This document shows positions 28,170-35,895 of a DNA stretch of 64,000 bases, piece by piece (position 1 is the first letter of the stretch; every line of letters starts with the position of its first letter). The position numbers and the translations under genes are program-made. Source of the stretch: Blautia caecimuris (lineage in GTDB: Bacteria; Bacillota; Clostridia; Lachnospirales; Lachnospiraceae). The notes below the pieces were generated by a model that saw only the letters and a program-made list of their open reading frames with translations, had not been told where the DNA came from and did not search any database. Where the stretch lies: contig NZ_JANJZT010000006.1 in assembly GCF_024622975.1 (NCBI RefSeq), positions 62,001-126,000 of the forward strand. The letters run 5' to 3'.

Positions 28170-29627
28170 ATGAAATGCTTTGATGTGGCAGTGATCGGAG
28201 CAGGTGTTGTGGGATGTGCAGTGGCAAGGGAATTGTCCAGGTACAGCTTAAGCATCTGTGTCCTGGAAAAGGAACTGGATGTTGCCTGCGGAAATTCAGG
28301 CAGAAATACAGGAATGCTTCATGCGGGTTTTACCTACAGGCCGGGCTCTCTGAAAGCGGAGTGTGCTGTGGAGGGAAACCGGGAGTTTGACCAGGTGGCA
28401 GAGGAGCTGGATATTCCATTTAAAAGAACAGGCAAGCTGGTAGTTGGCTTTGATGAAAAGGATCGAAAAAATATTCTGAAATACAAGGTCATCGGCGAGG
28501 AAAACGGTGTCAGGGGCATGGAAATGATCGACAAAAAGCGCCTTAATGAGATCGATCCCAACGCAGGCGGCGAGTTTGCCATGTATGTGCCGTCCTCCGG
28601 AATTCTTGATCCTATGCAGTATACCATTGCCCTGGCGGAAAATGCCTGCATGAACGGTGCGGAATTTCTTTTTGATCACAGGGTCTTGGAAATTGAGCGC
28701 AGGGATGAACGCTATATTATTCATACACCGGCAGAGGATGTTTCCGTCAGGTGGGTGTTTAACTGCGCAGGAATGTATGCTTCGCAGATTTCTGAAATGC
28801 TGGGGTATCCGAACTATCCGGTTAAAGGATTTAAGGGAGAATATTATGTTCTTGACAAAAAAGCCGGAAAAGAAATGAAAATTCCCATTTATCCGGCTCC
28901 AAATGATAAAGGAGGATTTTCCACCCATGCAACGCCTACTGTAGACGGGAATGTTCTGGTAGGTCCGGATTCCTATGTGGTAGAGGAGTCTGAGGATTAT
29001 AAGGTGACGAAGGAGCACATGGACGGACTTTTTGAGGACGGCCGGAAGGTGTTTAAAGAAATGAAGCGGGAATATTTTATCCGCAATTTTTCCGGAATCC
29101 GATGGAAACGTTATGATCCGGAAACAGGCGCAATTCTTGATTTTATGCTGGAAGCAGATGAAAAAAATCCCTGTACGGTAAATCTTGTGGGAATTGAATC
29201 ACCGGGAATCACCTGCGCCCTGCCTCTTGCAAGAAGGGCTGTGGCAAAGCTGGTGGAAAAAGAGCATCCGGCTGTAAACGAAAGCTTTAATCCCCGAAGA
29301 AAGGGTATTCGCCGTTTTCTGGATATGTCCCTTGAGGAAAAAGAGCAGGCTGTGAAGGAGAACCCTGATTATGGGGAAGTGATCTGCCGCTGCGAAACAG
29401 TTACAAGGGCGGAAATTCTTCAGGCTGTCCATAATCCTCTGGGAGTCTGTACAGTAACCGGAATCAAAAACCGTACCCGGGCTACTATGGGACGGTGCCA
29501 GGGAGGTTACTGTGAAACAAGAATTACAGATCTGATACAGAAGGAGATTGGAATTTCAGAAGATCAGATTCGTTATTCCAGAAAAAATTCGTACATGTTT
29601 ACGGGAAAGGTGAGGGATGAAAAATGA
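28170..29627 (+). CDS. GlpA-like FAD-dependent dehydrogenase with C-terminal [2Fe-2S] BFD domain
   Basis: The 485-residue protein has an N-terminal FAD-binding GxGxxG (VIGAGVVGCAVAREL) and the DAO fold of glycerol-3-phosphate or 2-hydroxyacid oxidoreductases (GMLHAGFTY). At about 405-465 a BFD-like iron-sulfur domain has CRCETVTRAEI and CQGGYC. It overlaps the next oxidoreductase by 4 bp. In clostridia this gene, the next one and DUF1667 often form a GlpABC-like complex. Here the fourth gene is LarA-like and no glpK or glpF is seen, so the substrate may be another 2-hydroxyacid. The start at 28170 has GAGGAG eight bases upstream; a GTG at 28161 sits inside that site. Confidence 0.82.
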   Translation: MKCFDVAVIGAGVVGCAVARELSRYSLSICVLEKELDVACGNSGRNTGMLHAGFTYRPGSLKAECAVEGNREFDQVAEELDIPFKRTGKLVVGFDEKDRKNILKYKVIGEENGVRGMEMIDKKRLNEIDPNAGGEFAMYVPSSGILDPMQYTIALAENACMNGAEFLFDHRVLEIERRDERYIIHTPAEDVSVRWVFNCAGMYASQISEMLGYPNYPVKGFKGEYYVLDKKAGKEMKIPIYPAPNDKGGFSTHATPTVDGNVLVGPDSYVVEESEDYKVTKEHMDGLFEDGRKVFKEMKREYFIRNFSGIRWKRYDPETGAILDFMLEADEKNPCTVNLVGIESPGITCALPLARRAVAKLVEKEHPAVNESFNPRRKGIRRFLDMSLEEKEQAVKENPDYGEVICRCETVTRAEILQAVHNPLGVCTVTGIKNRTRATMGRCQGGYCETRITDLIQKEIGISEDQIRYSRKNSYMFTGKVRDEK

Positions 29628-30859
29628 GACAGGCAGACGCAGTGATCATCGGCGGCGGTCCGGCAGGGCTTGCGGCAGCCGTAGAGCTTTATCATAAAGG
29701 AATTACCGATATCCTGATTCTGGAAAGAGAAAGCAGTCTGGGCGGGATTCTGAAGCAGTGCATTCATGACGGCTTCGGGCTCAGCCGCTTCGGGGAAACC
29801 TTAAGCGGACCGGAGTATGCACAGCGCTTTATCGATCAGGTGGAGGAGCTGAAAATTCCCTATATTACAGACGCTACCGTAATCCGGCTTACCGGTGATA
29901 AAAAGGTATATGCTGCATCCAGAGAGGGGATCATTGAGATACAGGCAAAAGCCGTGATGCTGGCAATGGGCTGCCGGGAAAGAACCCGGGGAGCTATCAG
30001 CATTCCGGGAGAACGTCCTGCAGGCGTGTGGACAGCAGGCGTTGCCCAGTCCTATATCAATCTTCAGAATAAAATGGTCGGACGGGAGGTTGTGATCCTG
30101 GGTTCCGGCGATATCGGAATGATCATGGCAAGGAGAATGACTCTGGAGGGGGCTCATGTGCAGGCTGTGTTTGAGCTTCAGCCTTATGCAAGCGGACTTC
30201 CCAGAAATATTGAGCAGTGTCTGAGAGATTATGACATTCCTCTTTATCTGAGCCATACGGTAACAGATATTCTGGGCAAAGACCGCCTGGAGGGGGTTGT
30301 GGTTTCCCAGGTAGATGAGAAGCTTCAGCCTGTTCCCGGAACGGAAAAAACATACCATTGTGATACTTTGATTCTTTCGGTAGGGCTGATTCCTGAGAAT
30401 GAGCTTTCTCTTGAAGCAGGCGTTACTCTGGATGATCGAAGTAAGGGTGCTGTTGTGGATGAAAACTACCAGACAGATGTGGAAGGGATTTTTGCAGCAG
30501 GAAATGTACTTCATGTTCATGATCTGGTGGATTTTGTGTCTATGGAGGCAGAAAAGCTGGCAGACGCCATGGCCCGGTATATCCGTGAAGGCGGACTTCC
30601 TCCCTGTGAGCTTGATATAAAAACAGACGGAAACGTAACTCACACCATTCCCCAGAAGGTCAGCGGCAAAAAATCCTTCCGTCTTGCCATGCGTGTGCGC
30701 CGTCCGATGAAGGATGGAGCTATTGAAATTACTCAGGATGGAAAAACTGTAAAACGCTATAAATTTAAAAAAGCTCTTCCGGCTGAAATGATCCAGATTC
30801 CTGTTGAGGCGGAAAAGCTAAACGGAGAAGCTCCTTTGGAGGTGAATGTGATATGCTGA
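29624..30859 (+). CDS. FAD/NAD(P)-dependent oxidoreductase, partner of the GlpA-like subunit
   Basis: This 411-residue flavoprotein of the pyridine nucleotide-disulfide oxidoreductase class has GGGPAGLAAAVEL near residue 10 and a second dinucleotide motif GSGDIGMIMARRM in the middle. It also has the conserved MGCRERTRGA and GIFAAGNVLHVHDLVD segments seen in subunits next to GlpA-like dehydrogenases. It probably passes electrons from the first subunit to NAD or ferredoxin. The ATGA overlaps on both sides indicate a co-translated complex. Confidence 0.82.
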   Translation: MRQADAVIIGGGPAGLAAAVELYHKGITDILILERESSLGGILKQCIHDGFGLSRFGETLSGPEYAQRFIDQVEELKIPYITDATVIRLTGDKKVYAASREGIIEIQAKAVMLAMGCRERTRGAISIPGERPAGVWTAGVAQSYINLQNKMVGREVVILGSGDIGMIMARRMTLEGAHVQAVFELQPYASGLPRNIEQCLRDYDIPLYLSHTVTDILGKDRLEGVVVSQVDEKLQPVPGTEKTYHCDTLILSVGLIPENELSLEAGVTLDDRSKGAVVDENYQTDVEGIFAAGNVLHVHDLVDFVSMEAEKLADAMARYIREGGLPPCELDIKTDGNVTHTIPQKVSGKKSFRLAMRVRRPMKDGAIEITQDGKTVKRYKFKKALPAEMIQIPVEAEKLNGEAPLEVNVIC

Positions 30860-31230
30860 GACAGTTTACCTGTATTATGTGCCCTATGGGCTGTTCTCTG
30901 GAGGCAGAGGTTCTCCCTGAGGGACGGGTGGAAAAAGTTACCGGGAACAACTGTAAAAGAGGAAAGGAATACGCTGTCCGCGAGGTGACAAATCCTGTGA
31001 GAAATATTGCCTCCTCTGTTCTGGTTGAGAATGGAGAGCTGCCTCTGGCCAGTGTGCGTCTTAATGCCCCGATTCCCAAAAAGGATATTTTTCCTGTGAT
31101 GGCGGAGATCAGAAAGATAAAAGTTACGGCACCTGTTTCCATTGGCCAGATCGTGCTTCAGGATGTACTGGGAACCGGCTCTGACGTAATTATTACAAAA
31201 AACGTAAAGAGAAAGGCGGAAGAGCTATGA
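30853..31230 (+). CDS. DUF1667 Cys-rich small subunit
   Basis: The 125-residue protein has CIMCPMGC near residues 7-14 and a later NNCKRGKEYA, giving four Cys that could bind an iron-sulfur cluster or zinc. DUF1667 proteins are almost always encoded next to the two oxidoreductases found here and are taken as the third subunit of the complex. It overlaps its upstream neighbour by 7 bp and its downstream neighbour by 4 bp. Confidence 0.82.
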   Translation: MLRQFTCIMCPMGCSLEAEVLPEGRVEKVTGNNCKRGKEYAVREVTNPVRNIASSVLVENGELPLASVRLNAPIPKKDIFPVMAEIRKIKVTAPVSIGQIVLQDVLGTGSDVIITKNVKRKAEEL

Positions 31231-32537
31231 AGGTAGTAAAGGGAGGAACCGTCTCAAGGCTTCTGAAGGATGTTCCTGTTCCGGAAATGTTTCATGCAAG
31301 GCAGACCTTTCCCCGTGAGGTAATTGCTCCGAAGGATATTCCAGCAGTTGTTTTCCGGGAAATGGCACAGCCTCAGTTTGCGGAAAAGATCAAACCGGGA
31401 ATGAGTATTGCTGTTACTGCAGGAAGCCGCGGAATCCGGAATGTGGATATTATCACAAAAGCAGTAGTTGATTTTGTAAAGCAAAAAGGCGCATCTCCTT
31501 TTATTGTACCGGCAATGGGAAGTCACGGAGGAGCTACGGCAGAGGGGCAGGTTGAGATTCTGGAAAGCTTCGGAATCACAGAAAAAACAATGGGATGTCC
31601 TATCCGTTCTTCTATGGAGGTTGTGGAGCTGGGCTATTCCAGTCTGGGACGCAGAGTTGTTATAGACAAAAATGCCTATGAATCAGACGGGATCATTGTT
31701 TCCTGCAGGCTGAAGCCCCACAATGCTTTCCGGGGAACCCACGAAAGCGGTCCCTGCAAAATGATGACCGTAGGACTTGGCAAGCAGGTGGGGGCCCAGG
31801 TGGTCCACAGTGACGGAATGGGTAAAATAGCTCAGAATATTCCCACGATGGCCGCTGTTGTCCTTGAAAAAGCGCCTGTTCTTTTTGCCATTCCCTGCAT
31901 TGAGAATGCTTATGATGAAACCTGTAAGATCGAGGCAATTCTGCCGGAGAATATTCTGGAGAGAGAGGCGGAGCTTCTGAAATATGCGTTTTCCAATATG
32001 CCGAAACTGATCGTAGGCGAAGGGGACGTGCTGGTTGTGGACAAGATCGGAAAGAACTTCAGCGGTACCGGAGTGGATCCAAATATTACAGGAACCTTTT
32101 CCACAGAGTTTGCAAAGGGTGGTATTCAGGTTCAGAGAACCTGCTTTTTGAATCTCAGCAAGGAGTCCCATGGAAACGCTCTGGGCTGTGGTCTTGCAAG
32201 CGCTATTACAAACAAGATTTTTGAGGAAATGGATATTGAAAAAATGTATCCAAACTGCCTTACAAGTACAGTACTGGCTTCTGCCCATATTCCTTGTGTG
32301 ACGGCAACGGACAGGGAGGCGATCCAGCTGTGCATCTGTACCTGTAACGGACTTGGAGATGCACCTGTACGCATGGTGAGAATTGCCAACAGTCTTCATA
32401 TTGACACCATTATGCTGTCAAAGGCTTACTATGATGATGTGAAAGCCGGGAAGTATCCGGGAGTGGAGGCTCTGGATGAGCCTGCGCCGTTGGAGTTTGA
32501 CGAGGAGGACAATGTGGTTACACCGGTGAGGATTTAA
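31227..32537 (+). CDS. LarA-like protein (nickel-pincer nucleotide isomerase superfamily)
   Basis: The 436-residue protein resembles the lactate racemase superfamily. His100 (GSHGG), Lys163-His165 (RLKPHN), Lys178 (CKMMTVGLGK) and His194 (VVHSDG) have nearly the spacing of His108, His174, Lys184 and His200 of Lactobacillus LarA, recalled from memory. Lys184 there holds the nickel-pincer cofactor. The gene is the last of a four-gene overlapping operon with a flavoprotein dehydrogenase complex. This suggests the isomerase interconverts stereoisomers of a 2-hydroxyacid that the complex oxidises. The maturation genes larB, larC and larE are not in this window. The substrate is unknown. Confidence 0.72.
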   Translation: MKVVKGGTVSRLLKDVPVPEMFHARQTFPREVIAPKDIPAVVFREMAQPQFAEKIKPGMSIAVTAGSRGIRNVDIITKAVVDFVKQKGASPFIVPAMGSHGGATAEGQVEILESFGITEKTMGCPIRSSMEVVELGYSSLGRRVVIDKNAYESDGIIVSCRLKPHNAFRGTHESGPCKMMTVGLGKQVGAQVVHSDGMGKIAQNIPTMAAVVLEKAPVLFAIPCIENAYDETCKIEAILPENILEREAELLKYAFSNMPKLIVGEGDVLVVDKIGKNFSGTGVDPNITGTFSTEFAKGGIQVQRTCFLNLSKESHGNALGCGLASAITNKIFEEMDIEKMYPNCLTSTVLASAHIPCVTATDREAIQLCICTCNGLGDAPVRMVRIANSLHIDTIMLSKAYYDDVKAGKYPGVEALDEPAPLEFDEEDNVVTPVRI

Positions 32538-32540
32538 TGC

Positions 32541-32569
32541 TTGACCGGTCTCCCGGGATGTGATATCAT
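32541..32569 (+). promoter_or_regulatory. Promoter of the MATE leader RNA
   Basis: TTGACC, a 17-bp spacer and TATCAT lie immediately after the LarA-like gene. Transcription would start near 32576, giving a leader of about 155 bases before the MATE gene. Confidence 0.7.
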
Positions 32570-32584
32570 ACCTTTCAGATTAAA

Positions 32585-32680
32585 TAAAAGAAACGATCCC
32601 TCTGCCACCGGGTAAGAGGATAAAGACGTCAGTTTTTTCGCCGTAGGTCTTAGAAAGCGAAAATACTGGCGTTTTTGTTT
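32585..32680 (+). promoter_or_regulatory. Structured leader with terminator; candidate guanidine-IV (mepA) riboswitch
   Basis: Two hairpins follow the promoter. The first is CCTCT/AGAGG around loop GCCACCGGGTA (about 32598-32620). The second is a longer imperfect stem (32626-32640 with about 32657-32672) followed by TTTTTGTTTTG, a rho-independent terminator. A leader of this layout directly before a MATE exporter in a clostridium fits the mepA motif, shown to be the guanidine-IV riboswitch. The match was judged from memory of context and shape, not from a covariance model. Confidence 0.5.
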
Positions 32681-32733
32681 TGCCGGACAGGTGTGTTGGA
32701 AACAGGGGGAAATAAAAAACAACAGGAGGGAAT

Positions 32734-34062
32734 ATGAAAAAAACATCATGTCTGGGAGAATTTATGCGATATACCAGCCTGAATGTTCTGGGAATGATCG
32801 GGCTGTCCTGTTATATTCTGGCAGATACCTTTTTTATTGCCAGAGGACTGGGCTCTGACGGTCTGGCTGCCCTGAATATTGCCATTCCCGTGTACAGCTT
32901 TGTACATGGCTGCGGTATGATGCTGGGAATGGGAGGAGCCACAAAATACTCTATTTTCCGGGGGCAGAAAATGGAACAGGAGGGCAACAGGATCTTTACG
33001 AATACCGCGTATCTGGTTGGGATCTTTGCCTTGATCTTTGTCCTTATGGGACTTGGCTTTTCCGGAAATATCACGTCTCTTCTTGGCGCTGACGGGGAAA
33101 TTTTTGAAATGACAAAAACATATCTTATGGTAGTTCTTCTGTTTGCACCTGCTTTTATGACAAATGATTTTCTTTTATGTTTTGTCCGTAACGATGGGAA
33201 TCCGGGACTTGCAATGACAGCGATGCTGACAGGAAGCTTTGCAAACATCATACTGGATTATGTGTTTATTTTTCCAATGAAAATGGGAATTTTCGGTGCT
33301 GTTTTTGCCACAGGACTGGCTCCTGTGATCAGTGTCGGCGTGCTGTCGAAACACTGGATAAGCAGAAAAAATAACTTCCATTTCAGTCCTGCAAAGCCGG
33401 ATATCAGATTAACGGGAACCACCTTTTCACTGGGTATACCATCCCTTATTTCAGAGCTGGCTTCCGGTATTGTGATTATTGTATTTAACTTTATTATTCT
33501 GGGAATCCGGGGAAATCTGGGTGTGGCTGCCTATGGAGTGGTAACAAATATATCTCTTGTGGTAACATCCATGTTTACCGGAATCGCTCAGGGAATGCAG
33601 CCTATTGCCAGCCGCTCTTACGGAAGCGGAGATGCGGAAAATACAGGAAAAATATTTCGTTATGCCGTTATAACCCTTCTGGGAACAGCAGCGGTAATCT
33701 ACGGAATCGTGTTCCTGTTTGCATCGCCGATCACATCTGTCTTTAACAGCGAAAACGATATGCAGCTTCAGAAGATTGCGGAAGAGGGGCTGAAGCTTTA
33801 CTTCCTGGCTGTGCCATTTGTGGGCTTTAATATTGTTTCGGCCATGTTTTTTACCTCTACGGAACGGGCGTTTCCGGCTCAGATGATCTCTGTTCTGAGA
33901 GGTTTGGTTGTCATCATTCCTGCTGCCTTTATTCTTTCAGCAGTGTTTGAAATGCAGGGCGTGTGGCTGTCCTACCCTGTAACAGAGGGAATAGTGACAA
34001 TATTTGCAGTATGTGTTCTGTTAAAGAGTGCAGGAAGGAAACCAGGTACAGAAAAAGCCTGA
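32734..34062 (+). CDS. MATE family efflux transporter (MepA-like)
   Basis: The 442-residue integral membrane protein has about 12 hydrophobic segments in two halves of six. The halves begin FMRYTSLNVLGMIGLSCYIL and TFSLGIPSLISELASG. MATE proteins export cationic compounds using sodium or proton gradients. GGAGG lies six bases before the ATG. The structured leader upstream points to ligand-controlled expression, possibly by guanidinium. Its own promoter and terminators separate it from the LarA-like operon. Confidence 0.9.
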   Translation: MKKTSCLGEFMRYTSLNVLGMIGLSCYILADTFFIARGLGSDGLAALNIAIPVYSFVHGCGMMLGMGGATKYSIFRGQKMEQEGNRIFTNTAYLVGIFALIFVLMGLGFSGNITSLLGADGEIFEMTKTYLMVVLLFAPAFMTNDFLLCFVRNDGNPGLAMTAMLTGSFANIILDYVFIFPMKMGIFGAVFATGLAPVISVGVLSKHWISRKNNFHFSPAKPDIRLTGTTFSLGIPSLISELASGIVIIVFNFIILGIRGNLGVAAYGVVTNISLVVTSMFTGIAQGMQPIASRSYGSGDAENTGKIFRYAVITLLGTAAVIYGIVFLFASPITSVFNSENDMQLQKIAEEGLKLYFLAVPFVGFNIVSAMFFTSTERAFPAQMISVLRGLVVIIPAAFILSAVFEMQGVWLSYPVTEGIVTIFAVCVLLKSAGRKPGTEKA

Positions 34063-34161
34063 ATATTTATATGGAAATGACCTGTCCCATGGAAACATGA
34101 GAAGGTAAAGAAGAGATTGATTTACTGTTTCTTTTCCAGATTCAGAAAAATATTACAGATA

Positions 34162-34201
34162 AAAAACTTCCCGGAGGCAGGTGATTTCCGGGAAGTTTTA
34201 T
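34162..34201. terminator. Bidirectional terminator between MATE and XRE genes
   Basis: AACTTCCCGGA (34165-34175) pairs with TCCGGGAAGTT (34187-34197), with A and T runs on the two sides, between convergent genes. Confidence 0.85.
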
Positions 34202-34237
34202 TTATAGTTATGAGCTTAAACGACAGAACAGAGAAAG

Positions 34238-34453
34238 TCAGGAAGGGTCATCCGGAGAGAATTCAAGAATATCTCCCGGCTGGCAGTCAAGCTCCCTGCA
34301 TATGGCATTCAGGGTGGAAAAGCGTATTGCACGAACCTTTCCGGTTTTCAGATTGGAAAGATTAACGTTGGAGATGCCTACCCGTTCTGCCAGCTCGTTC
34401 AGAGAAATTTTCCGGTCTGCCATCACCCGGTCAAGTCTTAAAATAATTGCCAT
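34238..34453 (-). CDS. Small XRE-family regulator (YozG-like)
   Basis: This 71-residue Cro/C1-type helix-turn-helix protein carries ISLNELAERVGISNVNLSNL as its DNA-binding core. AAGGAGATGG lies just before the ATG. It follows the DUF2975 gene by 12 bp, an arrangement seen in many Firmicutes, where the pair forms an autoregulated unit. Repeats around the shared promoter (35134-35200) are plausible operators. The physiological signal is unknown. Confidence 0.85.
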   Translation of the reverse strand: MAIILRLDRVMADRKISLNELAERVGISNVNLSNLKTGKVRAIRFSTLNAICRELDCQPGDILEFSPDDPS

Positions 34454-34465
34454 TTTTCCATCTCC

Positions 34466-35095
34466 TTATATTGTCATATCAGCTTCATCCTGAAGATCAA
34501 TACCATACCGGAAAATTTCTGAAAGGATCAGGGCAAGGATTCCCATTACCAAAATTTCACCGCTGATATCCGGAAAGCGGAAAAAGACAGAATCGAAGAG
34601 AAACTTTTCGATCAGGCTGTAATACAAAGTATTTTTAAACAGAGCCATGATGATCAGAATCCATGAAATGACCCGCAGATCTTTTTCCGTTTTTCGAGTA
34701 AATGGTGTGTGTTCCTTCAGGGTTCTGTCCAGGATCCGTTTTACAAAAAGAAGAACGATCATAACAGGAAGAAGGGTCAGGATACTTTCAAGAATACCAT
34801 AAATCAGATAGCCATTCAGAGGATCTGCAATCTGGCCTGATAGATCAGAGGGCAGGGAGAATCCTGTACACCATGCATCTGACCAGGTAAAAAACTGGTG
34901 ATAATTGTCTGTATATTCATAATGGAAGGGAACCAGTCCTGCTTTTGCCAGAACAGGGAGCAGGATTAAATAAAACATAGCCAAAAGAAGAAGCAGCAAA
35001 ATACCTTTCAGAAAAACAGCGGCATATTGACAGGTGGCTAAGGACTTGTTTTTCAGTGACAGGGAGGATTTTTCTGAAAAAATTATTTTATTCAT
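34466..35095 (-). CDS. DUF2975 membrane protein
   Basis: The 209-residue protein has four hydrophobic segments: about 25-52, 95-120, 143-163 and 180-195. DUF2975 proteins are usually encoded beside a YozG-type XRE regulator, as here. They may sense a membrane or envelope condition and control the regulator, but no function is established. AGGAG lies nine bases before the ATG. Confidence 0.8.
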   Translation of the reverse strand: MNKIIFSEKSSLSLKNKSLATCQYAAVFLKGILLLLLLAMFYLILLPVLAKAGLVPFHYEYTDNYHQFFTWSDAWCTGFSLPSDLSGQIADPLNGYLIYGILESILTLLPVMIVLLFVKRILDRTLKEHTPFTRKTEKDLRVISWILIIMALFKNTLYYSLIEKFLFDSVFFRFPDISGEILVMGILALILSEIFRYGIDLQDEADMTI

Positions 35096-35133
35096 AGAAG
35101 CCAGCTCCTTTCTTTTACCATATAAGATTTAAT

Positions 35134-35200
35134 GTTTATCGTTGATTTCAATATATCAAAGTGACTTGTAAATGTCAATAAAAATTTATCGTTTATCATT
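35134..35200 (-). promoter_or_regulatory. Promoter with flanking repeats for the DUF2975-XRE operon
   Basis: On the minus strand a perfect TTGACA (35178-35173), a 17-bp spacer and TATATT (35155-35150) form a strong promoter. A repeated TTTATCGTT (plus-strand sense) lies on both sides: 35135-35143 and 35185-35193, and the second copy is followed by TATCATT. The symmetric placement suggests operators for the small XRE protein. Confidence 0.72.
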
Positions 35201-35282
35201 AAAAATATCTTCTGGAATCTTGGCATACATAAAAAGAGGACATATTTCATAAGGTATCATAAACAGAAAAACTGGAGAATTT

Positions 35283-35810
35283 ATGAAGTTTATTTCCTAT
35301 ATTTCCGGGTTTATGATACCGTTTCTTTTATTTTATGTGGTGGGATACGGGCTTCTTTCTAAAAGAGATATATACAGTGACTTTCTGGAAGGTGCAAAAG
35401 AGGGGCTGAAAACAGTAAAAGGTCTGGTTCCGGTGCTGGTCGGTCTTATGACTGCAGTAGGCGTTCTCAGAGCCTCCGGCTTCCTTGATTTTCTGGGGGA
35501 AATACTGGGAAAGGCAACGTCTGCGGCAGGTATTCCGCCGCAGATCGTTCCTCTTGGAATTGTAAGAATGTTTTCGTCCAGCGCAGCCACGGGACTGCTT
35601 CTGGATATTTTTAAAGAATTTGGGACAGATTCTCCTGTGGGGCTGATGGCTGGTCTGATGCTCAGCTCCACAGAAAGTGTGTTTTACTGCATGAGCGTGT
35701 ATTTTGGCTCTGTGGGTATACAGAAAACAAGATATACTCTTGCAGGCGCACTTGTTGCTACGCTTGCCGGGATGGCAGCTTCCGTGTGGATCGTGACATG
35801 TGTGATGTAA
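35283..35810 (+). CDS. spmB: Spore maturation protein B
   Basis: The 175-residue membrane protein has the SpmB pattern: an N-terminal helix, GLVPVLVGLMTAVGVLRASG, GIVRMFSSSAATGLL and STESVFYCMSVYFGSVG, matching the nucleoside recognition/gate domain. The length matches the B. subtilis protein. It is expected to work with SpmA in spore core dehydration. GGAG precedes the ATG. It is separated from spmA by about 7.3 kb of unrelated genes, although the two are on the same strand. Confidence 0.85.
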   Translation: MKFISYISGFMIPFLLFYVVGYGLLSKRDIYSDFLEGAKEGLKTVKGLVPVLVGLMTAVGVLRASGFLDFLGEILGKATSAAGIPPQIVPLGIVRMFSSSAATGLLLDIFKEFGTDSPVGLMAGLMLSSTESVFYCMSVYFGSVGIQKTRYTLAGALVATLAGMAASVWIVTCVM

Positions 35811-35834
35811 TTATCGGACAACAAATAAGAGGGA

Positions 35835-35863
35835 TTGAATTACCTGAAAAAGTGAAATATAAT
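35835..35863 (+). promoter_or_regulatory. Promoter of the Septu-like pair
   Basis: TTGAAT, a 17-bp spacer and a perfect TATAAT lie 32 bp before the ATPase start. The pair therefore has its own promoter and need not rely on spmB. Confidence 0.75.
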
Positions 35864-35895
35864 GAATACTATAGAATTCTGAAGGGAGAATGAAG

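Noticed and set aside
28170-31230. Plain glycerol-3-phosphate dehydrogenase (glpABC) operon
   Set aside because: The subunits look related, but no glpK or glpF is present and the fourth gene is LarA-like, so a glycerol role was not asserted.
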